The position numbers and the translations under genes were made by a program. Below are positions 34,613 to 45,057 of a stretch of 64,000 nucleotides of DNA, piece by piece. The notes under the pieces are model-generated. The model searched no databases. It was not told the DNA's origin and saw only the letters and a program-made list of their open reading frames with translations. Source of the stretch: Crotalaria pallida (lineage: Eukaryota > Streptophyta > Magnoliopsida > Fabales > Fabaceae); NCBI GenBank assembly GCA_037953625.1, contig CM075652.1, positions 51,763,501 to 51,827,500 of the forward strand, read 5' to 3'. How positions within the stretch are numbered: position 1 is the stretch's first letter; each line of letters begins with the position of its first letter.

Positions 34613-36144
34613 AATGGTCTGACTGGCTTTAAAACACGTGGAGACCCTCTTCTCCACTCACTCTCCCCATTTTTTCTCTCTCCCTCCGATCTCCCTCCCT
34701 CCTCTGATGCCACCGCGAGCCACCACCACCCAAGGCCGCCGCCTCCTTGACCTCCCTCCCTCCTCCATAGATCCACTCCTTCTCTCTCTCCTCTCTTGTT
34801 TCTCTCTCTTTTCTCTCTCTCCCTCTCTCACTCTCCACCGCCCACCTCCCTACTCTCTGGCTGCCACCGCCGTGAGCCGTGGCCACCACCACGGTGAGCC
34901 TTCCCACCCCTCTCTCTTCCCTTGGCCCTTCTCTCTCCTTCCCCTTTGGCCGAGCTCTCTCTCTCTCTCTCCACGGATCTCACCGGCGCCGTCATCGACC
35001 CGTGATCGTGTCGGGCTCGTGTCGGGAAACTCGAAGCTCGAAGCTCTTGCCTCGGTCCAGTCGCGATCGTTCCCGCTAACGAGGAGCAACACCGACGCCG
35101 TCATCGTCGCCGAGCTAAAATCCAGGTTTTATTTAAAAAGCCCGAGGTAAGAGGGTTCGCGTTACCTTTACTTGAGAAGTAAATTCTAGGATGCTATAGT
35201 GGTAGCTAAGAATAGGGTAATTAAAAATTATGTTAATGAACTTTAGGGTACTCCCCGTTGATATAGATAAAGTAAATAAAATTGTTACTAGAGACCATAC
35301 CTTAGGGAATAAAATGTATATACCTAGAATAAGGTCCGAAATGAATGAGTGTAATGTATGTGCATAGAATCAGGTCCGGAGTGAATGAGAGTGTTAGGAT
35401 ATCAAAAGAGTTAATATAGAATGAAAATGTAGAAAAGCACAAAATAAAACCAAGGGGAATTAGTTAGGGAGAACCAACGAAACGTGAGAGTAAAAGGATA
35501 CAGAGAAATTGTGGTAGGCAAGGAGAGAAGGGTTATTAAAAACTAAATGTAAGGTAAAAGAGGAGTTAAAATACGAAAACCATAAGGAAGCGCGGAGGGG
35601 ACTTAGTTAAGAGTTGTCGGGTAATAATGGAATAGGAATAAAATACTAAACTAAATTTTAAATATAAGTAGGTAATAAGTAAAGAATTTAATGAAAAGAT
35701 AATAATACAAGAAGATGGAGTGTAATAGCGGTAGATAAACAGAGTAAAGTACTATTATAGGGAAAATAAGTGAATAAGTAAATAATAGTGTGCGAGAGAG
35801 GAATCATAGAATTAATTAAGAGTTTGCAAACGGGAATTTAAAATATAATGACTATACTAAAGCTAAGTAGAGTTAGATAGACATTAGGATAATTAATAGT
35901 AGAAAAAGGAAAAGAAAGAGAAATACTGAAATAGAGGTAAAATAAACAATATGATGATAAGCCACAAAGTAAAGCTGGATAAAAGCGAGGGTAATTAGTA
36001 AAAAGAAAGAGATTAAAGTAGAAAACGAAGGAAAATGTGATAAGTCATAAACGAAAATAAAGAGTAAAAGATTGAGATAAGCATAAAAGAGTTACTTAAA
36101 TTATAATAAGAGAAAAGATAAATAATTAAGAAAGAAAAGAGAAC

Positions 36145-36510
36145 GGCTGATGGTCTGTTGCACTCAGTCGTAATAAAAGAAAAGAATGGATTCGATAGCA
36201 GGCGGACGGAAGTCCCTGTTATCACTAAAAGAAATGAAAGAAAAGAATGGATTCGGTAGCAGGCGGATGGAAGTCCCTGTTATCACTAAAATAAATAAAA
36301 GAAAAGAATGAATTCGATAGCAGGCTGACGGAAGTCCCTTTTATCACTAAAAGAAATAAAAGAAAAGAATGGTTTCGATGACAAGCGGACGGAAGTCCCT
36401 GTCATCACTAAAAGAATAAAATGGTGGGGTGGTAGGCGGTCGGTTGACACTGCCCAGTAAAGAGATAAAGGAATAATAAAGGTAAACGGCTGATGGTCTT
36501 TTGAACTCAG
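36145..36510 (+). repeat. Tandem hairpin array in the C 3' LTR
   Basis: This is the copy of the 18848-19217 array. Here the GATGACA unit pairs with TGTCATC, a longer stem than in the 5' LTR, while another unit has lost pairing (CCTTTTATC). Confidence 0.72.
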
Positions 36511-37129
36511 TCATAAGGAAAAAGGAAAAGATAAAGAAAAGGAAAAAGAAAAAGAAAAGGAAGAGAAGAAGAAAAAGAAAAGAAAAGAGAATGTAAGAAT
36601 AAGTAAGGAACTAGAAGAAATTAATTAAATGAATAACATATATTAATAATTATGTAGGCTTAGTTATTTACTATGTCTTCTTATAGGATTTATCTTTTTA
36701 AGTTCTGTGTAATGCTACTCTTCTTGCTATATTTTTACAGGTACGGAAGCGGAGCTTACACTGTTGCGGGCCGAACTGGAAACTCTCCACCACGTGGAGT
36801 GTACTTTTGATACCCTGAGCGGATTTTATGTTTAGTTATATTAAAAACTGTTATTTTTGGTAATTTAATATGCGTAGAAATTGTATGCCCTGAATTTGTA
36901 CTGTTTGGGCTTTAGGTTTGATCTGGCTTTCATGCTATAGTGTTTATGTCTTTAAATATTTCTGGACTGACAGGTTTTAAGAAGGAAATTTTTGGGAAGT
37001 CCGGAAAACAGAGGAAACTCTGCCGGATTTTCGTAAAACCTTTCATAAGAAATCAAATTCTAAAATGAATTTTCAAACTCTGATTTTATTAAAAATTTAA
37101 AATTAACTAATTAAAGTGAGGATGTTACA

Positions 37130-39181
37130 ACACTCATCATGCATGCACATGAAATAAGAGTCAAGTATAGGCTCCTATTTCTCTAAGCATGGCCGAATTT
37201 ATCATACACAAGACAAGGTTTTTATTCCCAATTTTCAAACACCAGTGATTTATAACACTTAAGCAAAATCATGCACATATGGAAAATAACCCTTTAAACA
37301 TATCCTCCTACTTTGAGCATCACGACCGAAATAATTATTAAAGAATATCCTTGCTTAGAATCATGCTGACATCTTTCAAATCAAGCTATATCAATGATTA
37401 TTCAAATCAATTAGTTTTATCTTTAAATCAACATGGAAAGTAAAATCAATTTATTTCTTTTATTTCTTGACCAAAACCGAATTGAGTATAGAAAAATAAC
37501 TCAAACTCTTAATAACATAATTGTGTACCAAATCAACTTTATTTGCCCAAAGTTAAGCTCAAACCATAGCACATAAAGAAAATAAAAATGACTTGAGTAG
37601 GACTTGTTCCCAAAACCAAATGGAGTATGAAAATTACTTTCAAGTTTTTAAACAAAGATTTAGGCTTTCATAGGCTTAAAATCCATAGATCTATCAAGGA
37701 AACATACATGCAAGACAAAATGAATCAACTTTGATATTTATGGGAGTAAAACCATGAGCTTCACATAAAATTAACAAACTTTAATTAAATTTCTTAACTT
37801 AAATCAATACACCACCTCAAGCATCACATCAAAGTTTTATCTTTCAAATCTTAATAATTTCATGCATGCACTTTAAATCCTTAGATTAAACAAATCTCAT
37901 CATGCATGTAGCTTGAATGATGATCAAACATTATTTTCTATTCTCCCTAGGCTTGACCGAATGTCATAATGTAATAGACAAGATCTTTGATTTTATTTTC
38001 ACATGCAAGGTTCAAAACTCATAAATCATACCATGTTCTTGTTCATGCAAAATTTTAAAGCACCATTTTCTTTTTCAAACATCAACAAAATCTTGCTTCA
38101 AATTCTTTTTATACTAAAAATCATTTTTAAAGCTTGCTACTCTAATTTCTCTTCAAAACCGTGACATGCATCAAGGGAAAATTAAATCTTTTCACTCAAA
38201 GTTAACATGCAAGACTCAAGTTCCATGCTTTATCATAGATCAAACATGAATCATCGCATGCACATGAATATCAAGGCAAACGAACAATTTTAAGCACAAA
38301 CTCTAGTCAAAACCGTGACAAAGAAAGATCACAAGTTAAAGATCCAAACTTTCTAACACAAATATTCATGGTCAATACTTAAAAATGGCATGCATGTAAC
38401 TTAAACTTCAAGATCACATCAAAACAACAAATGCATCATAGATCTTTAAGTTCAAACACAGTTCATCATAAAGTCCTTTACAACACAAGATTAACTACAC
38501 ATTAAACACTTAAAAAGCTTAAACAAATACCTTAAATCAAAAATCTTAACTTCAAACTTTAAGATCTCTCTTCTTCTCCTAGGTTAGTTTTCGACCTTCT
38601 CTCCTTTGGGTGATAGGTGATCTTCTTCTTGAGTTTTGAGAAAGGAAGTGATTGAAGAAAGAAATCAAGGATGAAATGTTGAGAAACTTGGATCTTCACT
38701 CTCCTTCTCCTCTTCTTCCTCTCGGCCTCACTCTCTCTCTCTTTCTATGTCTCAAGAGCTTGTTGTTGCTCTTGGACTAGGTGTGTAGAAGGCTTGAAGA
38801 ATGAAAATGAAAATGAATCAACTAGCCAACACTCACATATATATAGGCAAGGGCAAGTCATGGGGTTTTCTCTCCCAATTTCGGGTCTAGGGTGCAAATG
38901 CTAGGGCAATTTTGTCCAACCCATTTGTTGCATGAAAATGGTCTTATCATGGTAAAGCAAAGTGGAGTGATTTAAGGAGAAAGTCTTATCATGCATCATT
39001 GCACTCACCATCTCACATTTCTTAACTTATTTCTACTATTTTCCTTCAAATCCTTACTTTCTTAATTCCTAAGAAAATAGACGTCAAATTTGTCCTCTTT
39101 GGTTCACCTATGGCCGAATCATACACATAGAAGGGAAATAAAATTTTCCTTTTATTTTGTTAAGAAAGAACAATTACAACC
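37130..39181 (-). mobile_element. LARD3 LTR, inner segment (minus strand)
   Basis: Read on the minus strand this follows the LARD plan: non-coding, a TATA-like ATATATATAG on the plus strand at 38837-38846, a GA-rich leader (AGAGAGAGAGTGAGG region, 38720-38740), then long AT-rich sequence with CGGCCA and CGGTTTTG words. It is split from its beginning (60081-60868) by the Tat-like element, shown by CAACC duplications at 39177-39181 and 60081-60085. Its far end is cut by element C at 37129. No coding frame. Confidence 0.7.
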
Positions 39182-40486
39182 TGTTGATACCTCAATATTT
39201 GGTAGCCCAAATTACAAGGCCCAAATCATATGAAGGCCCAGGAATTGTCAAACAAAAAATAAGGCAAAAGGCGCGCAAACTCCAGTAATTGTCCAAGGCG
39301 ACACACGCCCCAAGGCGACGGCCATCAAGGCGACACATCTCGATAAGGCGCCCGGAAGAAGGAGTAGAGCGTACTGATGGCGGTAAACGTCATGTGTCGT
39401 CTCAAAGCGTCTCAGGTGCCACGGAAACTCGAGGAGAAAGTCACGATAAACGAAGGCGAACCGGAAGTAGAAGCCCATGGAGGGCGCACACGTGACCAGC
39501 CAAAGGCGACGTAGCTGTCCAAGGCTCCAACGGCTTGCGGAGGAAGCCAAGAGGGAATCTTTTGGCTACCCAAGACAAAGCTAAAGGTAGTAAGACCTGC
39601 ATCCCTCTCCTTTACTGTAATCATCAATTTCAAAGCTAAGAATGGTAAAGAAGACAAAGCTACTGGAAAGAAACTATGAACACATGATGCAAGGGGTCAT
39701 TAACCAACATACAAAGGCGAAAAGCCAGCAACCTCTAGTCCAAAACACCATTATAAATAAGATACATTTCTTCTTCAGAAAAGGGGAGAGGAGGGACGAC
39801 GGAGGGAAAAAGATAGAGAAAAGAAAAAAGGACAACGGAGGGAGAAAGATCGAGAGGGAGGAACCCCACGAAGAGGCCCAAGAAGAAGGGGAAGCAATAC
39901 ACGAGAGCGATAATAAAAAAAACACAACAAACACTCATAGTTCTTCTCTCTGAAACTCAGAGAAAGGACACAAGAATAACATCAATGAGGAATATGGAGA
40001 GAAGAAGGGCTCAAGAGGGAGAAACTGCAATCAGAGCGCACTCCATCAACTCTACAAGCTCACAAGAGCAATAAGCCAACGAAGAGGGGGACAAGTTCCT
40101 CACTGTATCAAGAAAGAGAAAGGTCCAGAAAAGGAGGAAAAGCCAGAAAGCACACCCCTCCGACAACTGTTATCAAAAGCGGAACAAGGGTGATCAGAAT
40201 CCCCCAAGACACCGCGACTAACAACAGCCACAACGCAGAGAGCGTACAACAAAAGGAAAGGAAGCTCCCCTTCTAAAACCTAAGCTTAGCAGCATAAAGG
40301 AGAGTGTAAGGCCAAAGCGCACACTTCTCCCTCTGTAAAAAATACCACAAATGTAGGAGCCATTTCCTTGTATCAACCTCTTTGTACCTCATTTCAATAT
40401 AATGAAAGCCTAAAGCTTCACCAAGTTTACGAACCCATTATCTCTTCTATTAATCATTTACTTATCGCACAAAGCGGTCCGAAACA
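39182..40486 (+). mobile_element. 5' LTR of the Tat-like element (1,305 bp)
   Basis: The LTR starts TGTTGATACCTC and ends GTCCGAAACA; the copy at 58774-60080 differs by roughly 2%. TATAAATA at 39753-39760 is a clear TATA box. GGCGAC/AAGGCG words are frequent. Open frames such as 39642-39953 occur in both LTRs and are compositional. The preceding CAACC is the target duplication. Confidence 0.92.
39753..39760 (+). promoter_or_regulatory. TATA box in the Tat-like 5' LTR
   Basis: TATAAATA, repeated at 59344-59351 in the 3' LTR. Confidence 0.6.
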
Positions 40487-41143
40487 ATTGGCGACTCCCT
40501 GGGGAAGCTATGGCTTCCAAACCTTGAAAGAAATGGGATTTACGTGGTGTAACAAGCGCCTGTGGGAAATGCCGCTCTGGAGGCGATACCCGCAGTTGCC
40601 GTCTAAGACCCGACACCCAGTCCTGCAAGCCGAAGGACGGGAGTGGATCCTGGAAGGCTGAGCTTCAGATCCAATCGGCGAAGCTACGACTTCCAACTTT
40701 GAAGGAAATGCTCCTAGAAGCGCCACTTAAAAGATAGCTCCTGAAGGCGCTCCACTGACATCAACAGTCTCCAACGGAAGAGGCGTCTCAGCAAAGGGAT
40801 TGTCTTTCAACCCAAGGGCGACCCTCTCGAAGGGCGGCCTGCTCCCCAAGAGGTGAGCTCCCTAGAAGGCGCCCCTCAGAGAGCGATTTCCCTAGAAGGC
40901 GTGCCCACAGAAGGCGGCCAGGTTCGCTCTGATACAAACTTTCCAGAGGGCGACGAGACTCGTCCAAGAGGCGGCCTAGATCTTTGTCAGCCCAATCGTC
41001 CAGAAAGGCGACGCTTCAAAGGCGACGCTTCAGAAGGCGACAACGTTCGCTATACTTAGCTTTTCAAAAGGCGGTTACACAACCGAAAGGGCAAAAGTAC
41101 GCCCTTACGGACGAAGGCGCTACGCAAGAAAGTAGAGACTCAG
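40487..41143 (+). other. 5' leader of the Tat-like element, left of the Athila insertion
   Basis: Non-coding, dominated by GAAGGCG-type words. It begins with the primer-binding site and ends with CTCAG, the Athila target duplication. No gag frame starts here. Confidence 0.7.
40489..40505 (+). promoter_or_regulatory. Primer-binding site of the Tat-like element
   Basis: TGGCGACTCCCTGGGGA starts two bases after the LTR end. The form TGGCGACTC...GGGGA is what I expect beside Tat-lineage LTRs; I do not assign the tRNA. Confidence 0.65.
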
Positions 41144-42271
41144 TGATGAGCATTTTATTTCCCATTTTTCCTTGCATTATTTTACTCCTATTATTGATAC
41201 TTGTTGCCTATTTGACATTGTTTAGCTTGATTTAGTGATTTAGAGTTTATTGGACTAATATTCTGAATATTGTTTAATTTGGGATTATTTAGCCTAATTA
41301 ATTCTATTTCTATTTTCAGGTCATATTTGGCACAAGGGCTTTTTGGACATTTTGGGAATGAAGATTTAATTTTGGAAGAGAAGATATATGATGAAGTGAA
41401 GATTGTAATCTATCTTTAGGATTAGTTGAGATTTAGTTATATCTTTTAAGATTTAGATTTTATCTATAAGATATTTTTTTTTTATATTTAATTTAGAGAT
41501 AAGCTTTCCTTAGGATTTGGGCCCATGATTTAGGCCCGTTTTGTGATTTAAAAAGCCAAATTCGTGTAAACCCTTGGGGGAGACCTTCCATTCACGTTTT
41601 TTACATTCTCTCTCATAGAGAAGGCTTAGTTTTGCTCTCCAAGCTTGTGGTGGCTGCTAGGGTTTCTCTCTCTTCCCTTTCTACACGTTTTTTGGTATTT
41701 TTCTTCATGGAAGGCTAAACTCTTAGGTTAAATCCCTTTGGTAATGTATCACATACTCTTGAGGTTTTGTTCTTAATGCTATTTCGTTTTTATTCACTGT
41801 TTTCATGCTTATTGATATGTTATGGTTCGCTTAGTTCCATTATATAGAGATAATCCATGTGTATGAATGCTTAATTTATGCAAACTCATAAAAACTCCAT
41901 GCTTTGGCTTTTAATGCTTAATTAGAGGTTTGGGTTTTGGGGTGAGAATTGAATTTTCGCTTAGTATTTAGTTCTCACGAGTTGGACAGTGAAGAGGAAA
42001 GAAATTGATCTTTTGTGACCGATGATAGAGTTGTGAACGCGAGCCAAAGGGGTTTATCCGCTTTTCCTTATCTGTTTCTTCGTTTTGATTTAATTCTGTT
42101 TTGATTTCAATTATTCAATATTCAATACAAAAAAAAACCCCCCCTGTTTTCTATGCATACTATGTGTTCGACCTTTTGCTTGATAAGATATTCCTTGGGA
42201 GACGACCTAGGAGTCACTCCCTAGTACTATACTTAAACTGTTTTTATTTGTATCGGGTACGGCCTCGATCA
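41144..42271 (+). mobile_element. 5' LTR of the Athila element (1,128 bp)
   Basis: The LTR starts TGATGAGCAT and ends CTCGATCA, preceded by CTCAG (41139-41143), which recurs at 51267-51271. Against the 3' LTR I find one substitution (TATATTTA versus TAGATTTA) and one base of length difference in an A run. Confidence 0.95.
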
Positions 42272-42275
42272 AATT

Positions 42276-42293
42276 TGGCGCCGTTGCCGGGGA
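42276..42293 (+). promoter_or_regulatory. Primer-binding site of the Athila element (tRNA-Asp)
   Basis: TGGCGCCGTTGCCGGGGA is the exact complement of the 3' end of plant tRNA-Asp, the usual Athila primer, four bases after the LTR. Confidence 0.92.
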
Positions 42294-42997
42294 ATTATCG
42301 GTTCTTGCCAAAGGTCATTAGTAGTTAGTTAGTGTCGTAGTTAGTATAGTTATTATAGTGTGTCGTGTCTGATTTAGGGTCTAGTAGTCAATTCTGATAA
42401 CCGGTTGAAGTTGCACTGTTTGCTGTTTTGCTATTTTGTTGCAATTAGTGTATTTGATTGATTCTGTGGTTGCTAGTTCACATAGTTGTGGGTGGAATTT
42501 TTGAACGAAAATTTATATCCACACTACTTTTATCATATAAAAAGGTTTTGAGGCACCACGATCACTCAGATCATCACTGGTTGTGAGTTCCAGAAAAATT
42601 TTCCAAGTTTTAGCAGCACTTTCTTCAAATCGTCGCAACTTTTGACCCGTAACTCGGAATTTGACGAATTTTATATCAAATCGAAGGGAATTTTCTGAAT
42701 AATCTGATTTTTCTCACTTTGTCAGAAAACTCCTTCGTCTGGATCCTGAAAAAGCCGTTTTACTATTTCTTTTTTATTTTACAAGTTTTATTTTCTTAGT
42801 TTTTGGTCTCTGATTTAATTGTTTGACTTGGTTCCCTTTTGAATTTTGTCCTCAAACTTTTTGTGGTATGTTTTCATGATTTTAGGGTGCTGAAAAAAAT
42901 AAAGAAAAAATTTTAAAAAAATAAAAAATTTTGTTGCCTTTTTTGGTCATGTATATTAGTGACAGTTTGCTATGCTTCATGGTGTTCTGTTCAGTGC

Positions 42998-45057
42998 ATG
43001 ACTAGGGGCAACCCAAGCTACTTTCATCCATATAACCCTGAAATTGATAGAACTTATCACAGACTAGTTAGACAAAATAGGAACCAGTCTATAGGTAGTG
43101 AGTCTATTGAGTCTTTACATAGTGAGTCTGCTTCTTTTTCTTCTATTCCTATAAATTCTGATTCTTATTCTGATTATTCTGAAAATATGGCTCAACCTCC
43201 ACCACGTGAGAGGACATTGAGGGAGCTGGCTGCACCTGATTTCACTATTGAATATTTGTGCATCCAGTATCCCGATAACCCGTATGAGCTAAGGTCTGGA
43301 CTAATTCATTTGTTGCCCAAGTTTAATGGTCTTGCAGGTGAGGATCCTCATAAACATCTCAAGCAGTTCCATATTGTCTGTGCTACTATGAAACCACATG
43401 ATGTGCAAGAGGATCATGTTTGTCTTAAGGCATTCCCACACTCCCTAGAGGGGCTAGCCAAGGATTGGTTGTACGATCTGGCCCCTGGTTCTATCACAGT
43501 CTGGGATGACCTGAAGAGGGCATTTTTGGAGAAATTCTTCCCTGCATGCAGAACAACAGCAATCCGAAAGGATATATCAGGCATCAGGCAACAAAGTGGA
43601 GAAAGTCTCTATGAGTATTGGGAGAGATTCAAGAGACTGTGTGCGAGCTGCCCCCACCATCAGATCTCAGAGCAGTTGCTTATTCAATATTTCTATGAAG
43701 GTCTCAACCTCATGGAGAGAAACATGCTTGATGCTGCCAGTGGTGGTTCCCTAGGAGACATGACACCTTTAGAAGCCAGAGTCAAGATTGAGAAGATGGC
43801 TTCCAATTGTCAACAATTCCATGCAAGGGGCAACAATGATGCAATCATAGTGAGAGGAGTGAATGATGTTGGCACAAGTTCTGGTAAGGTTGAGAAGCTT
43901 GAACAGAAGATAGATTCACTTACAACTTTGGTCACTCAATTGGCCATCAACCAGAAGAAGTTGTCCCTGCCTGCTAGATTATGTGGCATATGCACATCCG
44001 TTGAGCACCCCACAGATGCATGCCCTTCTGTGCAGCAGCAGCAGCCCACGACTGGTGCTGACCAACCTGAGGCATATGCCGCCAACATCTTCAACAGTAG
44101 AAATCAGTAGCCACAGAACTTTGATCTCTCTACCAACAGATACAACCCTGGTTGGAGGAACCATCCCAACCTGAGATGGTCTGATCAGCAGCAACCTTCA
44201 CAGGTTCAATTTCAGAACAATTCTAGACCACCATATGTACCTCCTCCAGTCCAGCAACAGAGACAACAACAGGCTAATTCTGCACCACCAGCTCCTAGTA
44301 CTGAGCAGCAGCCTTCATTGGAAGAGCTGATGAAACAGATGACCATGCAAAATCTCCAATTCCAACAGGAAACTAGAGCATCCATTCAAAGACAAGAGGC
44401 CTCCATTCAATCTTTGACCAATCAGATGGGACAGATGGCAACAACAATCAACACTATGCAATCTCAGAATTCTAACAAGTTGCCATCCCAAACAGTGATC
44501 AATCCAAACCAGAATGTGAATGCCATTAGTCTAAGGTCAGGGAAGCAGATTGTCACACCCACACCAGAATCTGACCTCAACAAAGATGATCTAGTTTCAC
44601 CCAACAAGAAGACCCAAATGGTCGAGGAGAGTGAGCACACAAGTACCAGAAAATCCCATCCAACTCAGCCTTCCACAAGCACAACACCTGCTGCTGCCCA
44701 ACAACCACCCCCCATTCCTCTTCCTTTCCCACCAAGGGGGGTGACTCAAAGCAAGAAAATGGAAGAGATTGACAAAGAGATACTTGACACATTCAGGAAG
44801 GTGGAAGTCAACATACCCCTTCTTGATGCAATCAAGCAAATTCCAAGGTATGCAAAGTTCTTGAAGGATCTATGCACACACAAACGGAAGCTCAAGGGCA
44901 ATGAGAGGATCAACATGGGAAGAAATGTCTCTGCTCTTATAGGTAAACCCGTCCCTCATATTCCTGAAAAGTGTAAGGATCCTGGAACTTTCTCTGTGCC
45001 TTGTATCATAGGTAATACTAAATTTGAGAATGCTTTGCTAGATTTAGGAGCATCTCT
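42998..45057 (+). pseudogene. gag: Athila gag, with one in-frame stop, running into the protease
   Basis: The frame is open from 42959; the likelier start is the Met at 42998 (MTRGNPSYFHPYNPEIDRTY). The gag domain covers the next 300 residues (GLAGEDPHKHLKQFHIVC, AFLEKFFPACRTTAIRKD, ESLYEYWERFKRLCASCPHH, QYFYEGLNLMERNMLDAASG), followed by a zinc knuckle of CX2CX4HX4C form (CGICTSVEHPTDAC). A TAG at 44108-44110 interrupts it where CAG is expected. The same frame continues with YNPGWRNHPNLRW, Gln-rich segments and a conserved block before the protease (LLDAIKQIPRYAKFLKDL). It reaches the protease site LLDLGAS and then loses frame at about 45055. A C-to-T change explains the stop. Confidence 0.88.

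Larger units (their letters stand above)
34053..37129 (+). mobile_element. 3' LTR of element C (3,077 bp, complete)
   Basis: The LTR starts TGTAACATCCC and ends GAGGATGTTACA. From 34340 on it matches the 5' LTR. It retains six palindromes (starts 34462, 34481, 34522, 34540, 34582, 34601; two carry one substitution), the TTTAAAA box near 34629, the CT-rich leader, and the hairpin array at 36145-36510. The first 288 bp is unique to this copy because the 5' LTR is truncated. The flank ACACTCATC begins LARD3 LTR sequence. Confidence 0.88.

Noticed and set aside
39642..39953. 103-codon frame in the Tat-like LTR (also 59219-59554)
   Set aside because: Low-complexity Lys/Glu/Arg sequence in an LTR, with differing length in the two copies.
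44108..44110. TAG in Athila gag as programmed read-through
   Set aside because: The context (TAG CCA CAG) lacks the CAR-YYA read-through signal, and a single C-to-T change from CAG explains it.
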